This document shows positions 37,101 to 49,164 of a DNA stretch of 64,000 nt, piece after piece (positions within the stretch are counted from its first letter, which is position 1; each line of letters starts with the position of its first letter). Origin of the DNA: Rheum nobile (lineage: Eukaryota; Streptophyta; Magnoliopsida; Caryophyllales; Polygonaceae); assembly GCA_027886185.1 (NCBI GenBank), contig WOAB01000563.1, positions 9,858,001 to 9,922,000 of the forward strand, given 5' to 3'. The translations under genes and the position numbers were made by a program. The notes under the pieces were generated by a model. It worked only from the letters and a program-made list of their open reading frames with translations. It had not been told where the DNA came from and did no database searches.

Positions 37101-38734
37101 ACATTACTCCCAAGTCTCTTAAGAAGCATAAGATTTCCTAAATCCTGCAATGCTTTATGCAATGAGGAGTGCCCACAGTCATGGTAACATAACCTATAGA
37201 AATCTGAGAAAACAGTTGCACCAGTTTGATTGTCAGAAAAAACGTAAAAAAGTACTTTGGGACTCTGTATTCTAACATACATGAGGAGCACCTCTATACC
37301 TACATTCTATCCAAGATGAAGTGTCTTGTATGAATGGTTCTTCCAATGTATCAACAGATTCCAGATAGCATTATTAAAGCAAGGCCCATGACACTTTCGA
37401 AATTCAGATATGAAACATAAACAAAACCAATGATGGCTTAGATAGAAAACAAGCACTGTTATGGTTCTTCCAATGTATCAGCAGAGTTCAGATAGCAAGG
37501 GCCATGACATTTTCAAATATGAAACAAAACCAAAAAGATTGATAGCTTATGAAAGTCCACTAATAGAAAATAGAGGTGAACTAACCAGTAGCAAAGTCCT
37601 CAAACTCATGAGGATATGAACCCCAAGTGCTATGGGGCAGTTGACTACAAAATATTGGCACAATATCCGGACTGCCATATGAAAATGTATGTCGACTTCG
37701 GTTAAAGACTGAATCAAATTCAACTGGATTAGCTTTCCATCCTGCATGTTTTAACAGATAACTTAGTTCTCATGTTGGAATACTGTAACTGCAATCAGAG
37801 GCACCTACTGAAACCCACCTTTAGTAACGGCACTTGGATCTTCATAGAAACCAGCAATGATAGAAACATGCCCAGGCCTTGATTCTGTAGGAGGACGAGC
37901 ATGGGAAACACCCCAACGCCCTCGTTCTTTGATTATGCTTCTAAGGAAAGGGGCTCGGAAATTCCCTTTAGAGTCCGGCTCAAAAAACTTGTCAGCTCGT
38001 AAACCATCAGCTACAATTATCAACATTTGCATCCAACCATATTATCAAATTTACTATATGGACTAACACCATCAGAGTTGCAAGTAAGCTGCAAGTAGTA
38101 TTCATATAGCCCCTTTGTGGATTATGTATCCATGGGCTGAACTGCTGAAGTAATCTCAATTGATGGCTACCACATAAATAGAAGCAAAAGAGTATATTAA
38201 CTTCATACATTGCCATAATGAAGATGAGTTCCCACGGTATGAGCAACATAAGCTGATTTAACTTCTATATATACCAATGTCCAGCTACACAAGCATACAC
38301 CCACTTGAAATACAGTAACCTAATGAATAATAACGTAATTCCGGCCTTAGAGACAATTAACATGACTAAAAGGAAAGAAAACTAAGCACAACAATACACC
38401 GTATCCAACTCAAGCAAACCATTTGTAGACTTTTACTGAGGCAAATCCACAAACACTTGGTGGGCGACAGATACATAGAAGAGTATCACATACCTACGAG
38501 CAGAACGAGGCGTTTGGCAGGAGCAGAGAAGCGAGGAGTGACGGGATCCATGCCATGGACGATGGGGGATTTAAAGTAAATGTCGAAAATACTCAGCATA
38601 TACACAGCATGAAGTATAATTCCGACAACGACCAGCCATCTCTCTCGCCTCTTGATCCCTTCTCTTCTTCCATTGGCCATTGGTAACTTCGAGGATTCAG
38701 ATCCTCTGCCTCCCAAGATCCCATCGGTGTTCAT
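28119..38734 (-). CDS. PIGN: GPI ethanolamine phosphate transferase 1 (PIG-N / Mcd4 family)
   Basis: An ER-membrane enzyme that adds ethanolamine phosphate to the first mannose of the GPI-anchor precursor. I derived 18 exons, all phase-consistent: 38734-38494, 38010-37819, 37741-37586, 36541-36248, 35479-35265, 35182-35108, 35005-34939, 33960-33641, 32682-32449, 32378-32191, 31630-31489, 31328-31220, 30757-30655, 30541-30352, 29997-29899, 29811-29753, 28807-28702, 28277-28119. They give 982 residues, close to the ~990 usual for the plant family. A signal-anchor helix lies near residues 32-52. The lumenal alkaline-phosphatase-like domain has D82 (ADGLRAD), TESRPGH 122-128, D241/H245 (GCDSNGHAH) and D288/H289 (TADHG). 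The multi-spanning PigN domain follows from about residue 420. Start at the first in-frame ATG. All introns are GT-AG. No damage seen, so it is probably a working single-copy host gene. Confidence 0.96.
36542..37585 (-). other. PIG-N intron 3 with an internal duplicated segment
   Basis: A 1.04-kb intron. A stretch of about 75 bp around 37336-37415 (GGTTCTTCCAATGTATCA ... CCATGACA) recurs at about 37460-37530, a local duplication with changes. No coding content. Confidence 0.5.
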
Positions 38735-39996
38735 CTCTCTTTCCTCTTTATAGCTTCCTCTTGATTTTTCTTATCTTTGTTGTTTTTGGGCTCGTCTTCG
38801 CAACACACAACGGTCTGCACTCAGAATTGGAGTCGTGCTTCGTCCATCAAACTGTTTGACTAATCGAAGTGAACAAGAAAATTGCTAATTTCTTGGCGAA
38901 AAGTAAAAGAATACTGCTATAGAAGTGGGTGGGAAATGCAAAATAACAAAAATACTGAGAATGATATAACACAAATTTATGTTTTAAAATTAACTAACAT
39001 AGTGCCAATGAATTTATTAAATATTTTTAATGATATGACTCAAAATTTATAATGGCATATACTTTTGTGCTACTAAAAGATGATAAATTTTGTGTACATC
39101 AATAGTTGAAAAGTGTTTACATTATTGTTCAATCACAAGTTAAATGTTACATAGAGAATACTTAATTTATTTTTCTATAAGATAAAGATTCAAAGTATCA
39201 GATATGTCTGATAAATCGAGAGATTGAAAACTCTTTAGTTGGGAAAAGTGATATGAAAGACATAACATCAAAATGAATGAAAAAAGAAACAAACATATCA
39301 AAATGGATAAACGACCAATAGAGACATAGTTAGTTATGTTAGGAAAAAAATTAAGCAATGGAATTTTAACTTAATATATTCGAATATAAAATATAAAGAT
39401 ATTTAATAATGTATCTTGCATGTAAATAAAAAATCTAAAATAGTCAAATGAGAATAACAATGTCAAATGAGAATAACAATGTCAAGTGCATATTCGAAAA
39501 ACAAACAAACTAAATTAATAAATTAGTTTTATAAATTTATATAATCCAAAACAATAATAAAGAAAATAAGAAAAACGTATTTTGATTATATGTAATAATT
39601 TAAATTATAAATTCAATTTTTTTATAGATTTAGATTAGTCGTATAATTATGTTAAATTAATAAACATAAAATAAAAATGTTTGTAATGATATTACGAAAT
39701 AAATAGAATATTTTAAAACAACATTAAAATATTAATTAAGATATCATATCAAGATTATGCTATAAAGATATTCTAATAAGAATATTAATTTTATATAGTT
39801 AAGAGATGACTCAATGGTTAAATATATTTTTTAAAACTTGATATTGTGACATCCTCCAAATGCCGATACATAATCCATAAGCCAAAGCAATGAAAGACTG
39901 ACAAATAAAATGAAAGGCTTTTCTTTTAGTTAAGATTTGGTAAAATTTTAAAATTATAATTTAGTTTATTTCTTTAGTGAAATAACATTAAAAATA
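38735..39996. other. PIG-N upstream region, AT-rich
   Basis: Holds the PIG-N 5' UTR and promoter immediately upstream (38735 onward, with a CT-rich stretch near 38735-38760), then AT-rich DNA up to the MULE-2 boundary. I find no clear TATA box and no gene. Confidence 0.5.
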
Positions 39997-40499
39997 GGTC
40001 ATTGCTATTTCACGCAACGGGTAAATTGTTATTTACCGCACCGCTTCGTCCGTGACGGACCAAATACATTTGTCTGTGACGGACAAAGCCCATCCGCGCG
40101 TCACGAACGAACAGACTTCATCTGTCACGGACGAAGTTGCTGTCTTTAAAAGCAGCAACTTCGTCTCCTTCGTCATTTCACCCAAAAATCAGAACTCGCT
40201 CTCTCCTCCCTTCGTCCTCTTCGCTCTCTTTCGTTCCATTCGTCACGTATCAATCGAATTCGTCCATTACGAACCGACAAGTTAGTTAAATCTATCATTG
40301 TTCTTGGCTTAGTTTAATGGTTTTGAAATTATTGAATGTTATTTGAATTTTTTTGATGAATTAGGTTTTAGGGTTTAAGTGTTTAATGTTAGATTTACTT
40401 GTATAAATGTTCTTTGAAAGTTGTTTGAAATTGCTTGGATCTGGACAAAAGTTGTTCGAAATGATGTGGTTGAATTTTGTTGAATCTCGCCATATTTGA

Positions 40500-40625
40500 A
40501 TGACTAAATTTGTAGATAAACAACCCGTCTGTGACGGACGGATCTGTTTAATCTGTCACAGACGGATTGTGTTGATCCGTCACGGACAGATGTTGTTGAT
40601 CCGTCATGGACGGATCAACAACATC
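40500..40625. repeat. Cluster of TCCGTCACGGA / CCGTGACGGA words
   Basis: Four to five near-palindromic copies lie in an intron or leader of the PMD gene (GTCTGTGACGGACGGAT, GATCCGTCACGGACAGA, GATCCGTCATGGACGGAT). The same word occurs in both terminal repeats and near 51115-51245. Confidence 0.75.
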
Positions 40626-42881
40626 ATGTGTGTTGTGTTCTTGCAATTTGTGTGATTCTTGATTTATCTTTTATATGTATGTGTGTTGTGATCTATGGAT
40701 GATGTTATATGTTCAATGATATGAATTGGCTATTCACTGTATGTAGACTTCATTGTTTTTTGTTGATTCTAATGTGTTGTTTTTTCCTTTTACAGATGGA
40801 TAACGAGACAAGATTTGACCGCCATCGAAGGCGGAACACATTCCGTGAGGGACAAGATTAGGACCACATTGTATACCGAAGAAGGGATCCATCGAAGAAA
40901 AAATAAAAAACAGGCGACGGGGCGAGACCAAGCATAGTAAATGAACCGGTGGAGGAAGCGACATATGTAGACCCGCCACTGAACACCATGGCGTTTAACG
41001 ATCCACCAATATAACAGAATATTAACCCAAATGTGGTAAGTAACTATACATATGCTTAGAGAATAACCTGACGGTTATTTAATATTGTTTCTAATAATTT
41101 ATTTTATAGTATCAGTCATGGTATGTACCTCATGCACCTGAGCAACCTAGTGGTTGGCCCATGTGGCCAGGAGATATGAGTGGACAAAGTGTTTGGCCCG
41201 CTCAACAGCCTAGCTTTGAGGAACCGGCTGCTTCTACACAGCTTAGGCAGGGTAGACAGCCTAGGCAGCAGGGTAGACATCATAGACAGGCTGGAGGTCG
41301 GGATGCTATCGATCCAAAGTTGATAGGACTTGTACCGGGAGGTCTAGAGATCCCAGACCCGCTGTTTAAATTTACTGCCCACACAACATATTTCATTCAT
41401 CATGGCATCGTAAGTTATCAAAACTTGACGTTGTTATTAAATTATTTCCCTATTTATTGTTGTTTCTAACATGTTCTTTTTATAGGAGCGAGAAACTCTC
41501 ACGTTTCAGTACAGACATGAGCAGCTAAAGAAATGGAGGCTAAACGATCACTCTCCATGGTGTCGTCTTGCCCGCAACAGCTGCATCACACATTTGCAGG
41601 ACCTGATCTACACTTATGTAGATCAGCCTTTGATTTCTGCATTTGTGGAGCGATGGTAGCCAGAGACCAATTCATTTTATATGCCATTTGGAGAGATGAC
41701 GATCACTCTCCTGGATGTTTACATGATTTTGGGCCTCAAGATTGATGGGCACGGAATGGGACTTCCTCTCCAGGATCGCAACAAGGGCAAAAATGATTTG
41801 TACAATGAACAAACGTTGAGGGCATTGGAGTTCTTTTCCTTGACATCCGATATGGCTACACGTGGGCTCACTGCAGACAACCTGAAAAATCACTGCTTGA
41901 CCACAGAGCTAGATGATGAGCAGATCGCGTCGGGTTATCTGTTGTACCTGATGGGCTCGACCCTTTTTTCCAGACAAGTCCCAACACATGTTGCCCATGC
42001 CTTATCTGACCTACGTGAGTGACATTGGTGCTACTCGCAATCTTTCTTGGGGTTCCGGCACATTGGCATTCATGTATCGTTCATTGGGCGAGTGTTCATG
42101 GCATGAATGCCGTCAGATGTCGACCTGCTACACGTTGTTGCTGGTAAGAATTGTGTTGCATATTGTTTTTATATTATTTAATTAAATTTAAGGTATAGGT
42201 TGATATGTTTGTAAAAACATATTTATGTACATGCTTGGATCTATCTATACTTCCCTAGCTTTCGTCCTGAACAAAATCCCTGCTTCGGAGACGTTGTGCC
42301 ATATGCAAGGCGATGGAACTCTCTGCAGACTCGTAGAAGGCAGAGAAGAAACTATAGGGAGGACCTAGATTTAATGCAAGCTTGGCATGTAAGTATCATA
42401 GGATGTGGTTTATGTCTCATATTAAAGTATTACAATTGTGTAAAGTTACTTACGGTTGTGTCAATTACATCCAATTTTGTATAGGTTGACTGGCAGCCCT
42501 ATGGCTATGTTAATTACAGTATCTCGGAGTTGGCTCCTGCCTTTTTTTATGGGGTCATCTCATTTCTGAGAATTACCGAGCCCTATATGCCGGATCGGGT
42601 ATCGATGCAATTTGGAGTGGTATAGGGGATTCCTCGACCGGTTATAGAGCCCATCAAAGCGCACAGACATCCCAGCATCAAGAGTTATATAGTACAGTAT
42701 GACCCTGCTTCAAATTGGAGTTGGGATGCAAGAAGTGAACACTCCATCTGGATCACACATATGTGCCCTTCTGCTTTAGATGGATATGAGTGCAGTGCCG
42801 ACTACATGGAGTGGTACATACCTCATACACACCCATGTGTCAGGCCTCAGGATGCTGGCATCAGATATCATGTCCAGGTAA

Positions 42882-43093
42882 CACTAGTGGAAAAAATTCT
42901 TATAGAGGCGGGCCTTTGGACACTTATTGAGGCGAACACCGTTCGCTTCAACTAAGGGGGCTGCAACAAGTAGGGATACTTTTTGAGGCAGGCATTTTAC
43001 GCCTCTAAAAGGACTTTATTGAGGCGGGCCTCCGAAGCCCGCCTCAACAAGTCCCTCACTTTGGCGCCAAAATGAGGGACTTGTTGAGGCGGG
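42882..43093. repeat. CACTA left end with subterminal GAGGCGGGC repeats
   Basis: After the terminal repeat, words such as TAGAGGCGGGCC, TTGAGGCG and GCCCGCCTCAACAAG occur in both orientations and can form hairpins. Confidence 0.8.
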
Positions 43094-44477
43094 TGATAGC
43101 ATCCATTTCATACATGTTTAGGGCATGCATTTAGGCATAAATTAGGTAGTTTGCATATGCATATTTCTCGTATTTAGTTTGTTTTGTAGTTTTATTGGAT
43201 TTCGATGTCTACACAAGTTTTTATGACATTTCAGGTATTTTACCGAGTTTAGCGGATTTATGGACTTGTTTGCGGGATTTAAATGGCTGATTGTGTTAAG
43301 ATGATAAGTGGGCCATTAAGTTAATTAGACTAACCATCAAATATTAAAGTAAGAAGCCCAAATTGAACTTAAGCCCACGTGAAGCAACTGGAATGAAGAA
43401 GCTCGGCCCAGCCCACGTGAAGAAACTCTGGCGCATCACATGAAGCTGAAATGGAGTGATGAGATGGAGCATGACGTCGTCATGACGTCAGCGCATGTGG
43501 AAGCTTGGAATGGGCCGAGAATGTGCTAGAGATGGGCCAACTTGGAGGAAGCAAGTCAATTCGTTTGTTACGGATTTGATTTGCTTATCTTTGTCATTAT
43601 TTTGTTATTATTCTATTAATTTTTTTACAGACTTTTTAGATCTAGGTTAAAACACTCTTTAGTTAATTAGTTCGAGGAATCGTTCGTTCATTCTAGAGTT
43701 TTGGAGTTTTTGCTACAAACCTATGAAGAACTAAGTCCCCTTGGCTTAGTCAGACGCTGAAACTTTCGTTTGGATTTAGTTGTGAGATTCTTGTTCCTAA
43801 TCTATTGCATGGTTTGTATCTTTATCTTGCTTAAGTTGCTTATGATTGATATTGATAATCTCTATTTGGACGTAACTAGGGTTTATTGTTATTGATCTAT
43901 TGCTAGATTTAGATTGTTACTGGTTGAGCATATCTATTTCAGAGTAGCAACTGTATCATATTAGTAACTGGTTGTGCTAATCTTATGCAGAAGAGAATTG
44001 ATTTACATTCTAGGATAAAAGCTGGTTGTTTTATGCTAGAATTGTATCCAACTATATTCCTATCCGTAAAGCTGCTGTTAAACTGAATCTTGATAGTTTC
44101 AGGGTTGTTTAATTAGTTAGTGCTAATAGTATCTGGTTGTGTTATTAGTTATATCTGAAAAGGAATTGGAACCACCATTGCATGAGATTTTGAATGGGTA
44201 TCTATGATCAACTTGTCATACGAATAGTGGATGTTGTTTGACTAAGTGTTTTTCCCATCACTGATTTCACAACTCTTTCGTTTGTTTACTTTTGCATGCT
44301 TAGGTTACTAAAACTCACAAAACCCCCCTTTGGTTACTTTGGATTGACATACGAATTGCATATTTAGATAGAATTCGCCTCCCTGTGGATTCGACCTGTA
44401 CTTACCTAGGACTATGGTTTAAGGTTTGTTTGGATATTTTGCATAGCAGTTTTTAGAACGACAAAAACCTGTTATCA
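43094..44477 (+). mobile_element. Solo LTR inside the CACTA element
   Basis: 1384 bp, TGATAGCATCC to AACCTGTTATCA, flanked by GCGGG at 43089-43093 and 44478-44482, an exact 5-bp duplication. No internal region. The ends suggest a Ty3/gypsy LTR, though strand and family are not certain. Confidence 0.88.
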
Positions 44478-44632
44478 GCGGGCTTCGGAGGCCCGCCTCA
44501 ATAAGTAAACACTTGTTGAGGCGGACCTCTATAGGCCCGCCTCAACAAGTCGGCCGAGAGCTCGGCCGAGTCAGCGTCTATGTACTTATAGAGGCGGACA
44601 TACAAGTCCGCCTCTATAAGTCCCTTCTTTTG

Positions 44633-45558
44633 TGTTGAATTCCTTAGGTTTTGATGGTTATAAACACTCAATTAATATGTATACCAAGTGTTTCAGGGAC
44701 AAGAAGAGTTTTTCCAGGGAGCGTTGCAGCAGAGGATCTCAGAGGGAACAAAGACTTAGCAAGTGCTTTGTTACCTCTCCAGGAACTGAAGTGACAGACC
44801 AAGATCGAGGCTGCAAAAGGAAAGAAGTCATACAACGTGCAGAATTAAGGAAACAAATCAAGAAGTCACGCGGTAGAGGATGAAGACTTCGGCTCCAAGG
44901 ATCAAGCCGGATTGCGCGAAGATATGGAAAGAGAGAAAAGACCCGATCGTGTTATCCTAGGAATCTTTCCTAAGATAAGGCGATTGGAGAGAGAAGAATA
45001 ATATCCAATCGGTTGGATTAATTAGGGAACTCCTTCCTTAATTAATATAATCGGTTGTGATATCTTATCTTCCAAACAAAATCATATCTTTGTAATCCGA
45101 TTCTAGTATTTCCTAATTTGTGTCAATTAGGGTTTCTGCCGAGTTGTATTTAAGTGAAGTGAGGATTCATCTCTTAGGTACGACTTCACGGCTAAGAACG
45201 ACTTTGAACGAGAAAAAGAAAAGAAGAGAAAGAGAGTGAGGTGCGTGTAAGTCTTTGAGAGTTGAGTTTGATTCATCGTTATAGAAGAGGTTTCGAGTCT
45301 AGCTGGTTGTTTAGAGGTCGAAGTCCAGGATACAAGTGTAATCAAGCAAGAAACTAATAAGACAAGTACGCAGTTCAAAATCCTCTCAAGCGGAAGCTTG
45401 AAGGTAGTGGTTTTTCCTTGAGAAGCTAGTTTTGCTAATCAGGGTTTCCACTATATATCGTGAGTTCGTTCTGTTATCTTTCTTGCTATTTAAATCCGCT
45501 GTGCCTTCTGTGGGAACAAAGCTTTTATTCCTTCAGATGTAACTCTAACGATCCAACA
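44633..45558 (+). mobile_element. Solo LTR of the copia family seen at 5319-15263
   Basis: 926 bp, TGTTGAATTCC to GATCCAACA, flanked by TTTTG at 44628-44632 and 45559-45563. It matches both LTRs of the inverted-LTR element and provides an independent standard for the normal LTR orientation and ends. Confidence 0.92.
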
Positions 45559-45689
45559 TTTTGCGCTTCTTTTGGATGTTTTTTGGATTTATGATGCACC
45601 ATACACACATTGCAGAATAGGTTCCTGATTTTATTCACAGAATAAAAACAAGTTTACATGACAAGTAAAAACAAGTTCAATCCGAGTAC

Positions 45690-47615
45690 TGTCAGGTTCT
45701 CAACAACAGTTTACATGACAAGTAAAAACAAGTTCAATCCGATAATAAATACTTCGATGTAAAATACTGTGCCCATTGCTCACGAACAACATCCATTTCT
45801 TCATAAGTATACGATGTCTTCCTCTTAGGATATAGCTTCATAAAAAACACAAAAATTATTGACAAAAAACACAAATACTATCAAAACGAACTTTCTGATT
45901 TTCTTTCGTCTTTCCGGGTTTATTTAGCAAAGTCCCAATTATAGCATCACAAACATTTTTTTCAATGTGCATCACATCGAGACAATGCCTAACCGACAAA
46001 TCTTTCCAATAAGGAAGATCACATAGTATAGACACTTTCTTCCATAAAACACCCTTTTTAGAGACGGACTTGAAGCCCTTGCCGTATTTGGTGTCAACAT
46101 TTTTAATCCGTTCATAAACCTGTGATCTTGTCAAAGGTGTACGAGCTACTCCTTCCTCGGTGTACCCATTGAACTCCTTCTTCTTTTTATGGTAAGGGTG
46201 ATATCGACTAAGGAACTTCCGATACTCTAGATACACATTTTTCCTGTAATTTTTCAAGTAGGCGGGTTTCATGTCTTCTTCACATATAGGGCATGCTTGT
46301 TCTCCTTTGGTTTTGTACCCATACAAGTTTCCATATGCCGGGAAATCATTTATGGTACAAAAAATCATAGCTCGCAAGGTAAAGTTTGAGTTGGTGTATG
46401 CATCGAACATTGGAACACCTTCATTCCATAGTAATTTTAAATCATCAACAAGTGGAGCCAGATACACATCTATGTCATTCCCAGGTTGCTTAGGCCCGGA
46501 GATGAGGAGTGATAACATGATATACTTGCGCTTCATACACAACCATAGAGGAAGATTATAAATCGCTAGAAGAATCGGCCATGTGCTATGTTGACTGCTT
46601 AGAGTGCCATACGGATTCACACCATCTGTACATAAAGCAAGTCTCAGATTCCTAACCTCCTCACCAAATTCAGAATATTTCTTATCAATATTTCTCCATT
46701 GAGGAGAATCAGCAGGATGTCTAAGGAGTCCATCTTTCTCCTCCCTTCCGCATGCCACCTCAGACTTTTTGCTTCCTTCTTTATCGAAAACAAACGCTGA
46801 AACCTAGGTATTATCGGAAGATACCACATAACCTTAGCTAATGGGCCCCTCTTAGCCGAATTTACCCATTTACGCTTGTAACGAGATGCACCGCACTTTG
46901 GACACTCATCCAAATTTTCATGTTCGTTTCTGTAAAGCATACAATCATTTGGGCAAGCATCTATCTTGACGGCCTCTAAGCCTAAGGGACACATCAATAT
47001 CCTGGCATAATAAGTAGAGATAAGCATCTCATTGCCTTCTGGTAAAAATTCACCTAACCATTCCAATAAGGTGTTGAAACTTCCATCAGTCCAGCCAAAA
47101 GCATATTTCAAGTTGTAAAGTATTGACACACCCTCTAACTTGCTAAATTTTGTACACCCGGGATACAAGGGAGTCTCTACAGCCTTTGATACCTGTTTGA
47201 ACATCTGAGGTCGTTCGTTCAAGTGATCTCTCACCCCATCCATCATCCCATTTATTTCATCATCTTCTTGGTCATCATCATCATCCATCTCATTATTCTC
47301 AGCAATATCATCATCACTATCATCAGTGTCTACCCAAACATCAAACTCATTGACACTAGAACTTGGACGATCAAGTATTTTCTCACCATGCCAAAACCAA
47401 ACATGGTAATCTTGTTTAAAACCACGACGAAATAAATGATCCTCAATCTCATCAATATCATCTAACCGCCTTATATTCTTACAATCACGGCATGGACAAT
47501 AGATTTTTTCGGCTTTCGTACTCCGTTGGTGTGCTAAAGCACATCTAATGAACTCCTCAACCCCACTCAAGTATTGTGTCGTAGTATGGTCACCGTACAT
47601 CCAAGGACGACTCAT
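45690..47615 (-). pseudogene. CACTA TNP2-type transposase, broken and shortened
   Basis: Starts MSRPWMYGDHTTTQYL at 47615 with a transposase-associated Cys/His domain (IYCPCRDCKN ... HLFRRGF), an acidic linker (DDSDDDIAENNEMDDDDDQ), then the TNP2 domain: YYARILMCPLGLEAVKID, CPKCGASRYKRKW, after a frameshift near 46735 LALCTDGVNPYGT, PLVDDLKLLWNEGVPMFDA, ACPICEEDMK, and CLDVMHIEKNVCDAIIG. The frame ends near 45856 (FDSICVFCQ). A C-terminal remnant (YPKRKTSYTYEEMDVV) follows near 45835-45735. TNP2 proteins are normally longer, so an internal C-terminal part is missing. It would cut and join CACTA ends but is not functional here. Confidence 0.88.
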
Positions 47616-47669
47616 TTCTAGTAATACATGCAAAATAACATGCAAGGAAGATTAAATACTCATTTCTAG

Positions 47670-47790
47670 TAACTATCCCGCCAAGGGCCTAAATAGATAA
47701 TAATACGCAACCAAGCAAGAAAAAATACAAACTCAACTATCCCGCCAAGGGCCTAAATTATGAATTCTATCCCGCCAAGGGCCTAAGGAA
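47670..47790. repeat. Three copies of CTATCCCGCCAAGGGCCTAA
   Basis: Copies of the 20-bp word lie near 47673, 47736 and 47767, upstream of the minus-strand transposase, in its promoter or leader region. Confidence 0.75.
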
Positions 47791-47924
47791 TTAGGGTAGA
47801 AATCTGAAATAATACCTGACTTGGCTTCGAGTGCGTTGAAGGGAGCTCATTTTGGTGAAACCTCGAGTGCGTTGTTGATACTTGTTGAAGGGAGTATTAG
47901 AGGGATCTCTGCGAATGGAGATGA

Positions 47925-48060
47925 AGTCGGAGCTCGAGAAGACGGAGCTCGGCGAAGATGAAGGAGATCGATGAAGTCGGGAAGACGGAGGAGATCGATG
48001 AAGTAGGGAAGACGGAGGAGATCGATGAAGTCGGAGCTCGGGACGAACGAATTGAAGACG
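47925..48060. repeat. Imperfect GAAGTCGGAGCTCG / GACGGAGGAGATCGATG array
   Basis: A degenerate purine-rich tandem repeat with units of about 15-30 bp, upstream of the transposase start on the opposite strand. Probably leader sequence. Confidence 0.65.
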
Positions 48061-48290
48061 AAGAGGAGGATACGAAGAGGAAAATGAAGGCGCTCGCAGC
48101 TGTTTTTTTTTTTAATTAGGGTTGAGCTTATAGAGGCGGGCCTAACACGCCCGCCTCTATAAGTATTACGACTCAGCCGAGTAATGGTCTAATAGAGGCG
48201 GGCCTTACATGCCCGCCTCTATTGGACATACTTTTTGAGGCGGGCTTTAAGAGGCCCGCCTCAACAAGCTTTAATTGAAGCGGGCTACTT

Positions 48291-48545
48291 GGCCCGCCTC
48301 AATTAGTTAGCATTAGATGCGGGCCTTACCCTGGCCCGCCTCTAATACTTTAGCGGAAAATGTTTTTTCGGATACTTGTTGAGGCGTATATTAATTTGTC
48401 CGCCTCAAAAGATGTTTTTGAGGCGTATAAATTAATTATCCGCCTCAAAAACCAAAAAAAAGTGATTGCCTAAGTCGTTGTTGATGCGTTTTGAACTATA
48501 TACGCCTCTAAAAGGGAGCAGTAAAAAGTATTTTTTCCACTAGTG
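48291..48545. repeat. CACTA right end, inner copy
   Basis: 255 bp nearly identical to 49165-49418, ending TTTTTTCCACTAGTG. No TAA duplication follows (AAG instead), so this copy is internal. Confidence 0.85.
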
Positions 48546-48957
48546 AAGTTTATCTAGTATCGGGAGGACAATGTATTCAAGATGAAGATGGCTTTGTTGT
48601 TAATTCTTGAGGGTGTTGTACTGGGGGTGATAAGAAGAGGAAGGTCAGACCCTTGCATGTGAAATTGATCCAAGACTTGGATCGTTTCAATAATTTCCCA
48701 TGGAGTAGGAGTGTTTATATTGACCTCCATCAAAGTCTGGCTACTGCTTTGGACACAAGACTGGACTCAATTAAGGCTGCACTTGCAGTTTCTGACAAAG
48801 CCAAAGCAGGATACACCATAAGGGGTTTCCCGATGGTGTTTCAGGTAATGTGTTAGTACTTGAATATGTAAAATTTTAGGTAGTATTTGTGGTCATAATT
48901 GTGGTTTAATTTCAATTATGTTTGTTTCAGATATGGTTGTATGAGGTAGTGCATGTA
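48546..48957 (+). pseudogene. Captured DUF1985 gene fragment
   Basis: About 410 bp match the complement of 20380-20786 in MULE-1 almost base for base, including the intron between the DUF1985 exons (GTAATGTGTTAG to TTTCAG). Capture was thus from DNA, not mRNA. It encodes LHVKLIQDLDRFNNFPWSR and continues to GFPMVFQ. One G is missing in a G run near 48625, so the frame is broken. Its source is a close relative of MULE-1, not necessarily the copy here. Confidence 0.88.
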
Positions 48958-49130
48958 ATACCTCGACAGCTTAGCAGCCCGGCCCATCACAGGGCTGCAG
49001 CCCATACACCCCAACCCCTCACTGACCCATATTAAATGGCGCCCAGCAGGTTGTTCGTGAGTCTCGAACTCGAGACCTCACGCTTTAACAAGCTGCCAAA
49101 GCATCACTTGTCACCAATTGTGCTGCAGCG
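48958..49130 (-). mobile_element. tRNA-derived SINE (partial)
   Basis: On the minus strand the head reads GCTGCAGCACAATTGGTGAC (box A-like), and about 50 bases on GGTCTCGAGTTCGAGACTC contains a pol III box B (GTTCGAGAC). The tail shows no clear poly-A or target duplication, so it is incomplete, apparently part of the filler between the duplicated CACTA ends. Confidence 0.6.
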
Positions 49131-49164
49131 CAATTGGTGACAAGTGATGCTTTGGCAGCTTGTT
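49087..49164. repeat. 78-bp near-perfect palindrome
   Basis: The left arm 49087-49120 (AACAAGCTGCCAAAGCATCA onward) is exactly reversed in 49131-49164, with TGCTGCAGCG between. The arms are the SINE head and an inverted copy. The right arm ends exactly where the second CACTA end begins (49165). Confidence 0.92.

Noticed and set aside
48958..49130. A functional tRNA gene
   Set aside because: Box B-like sequence is present, but no cloverleaf or anticodon arm can be drawn. It fits a tRNA-derived SINE.
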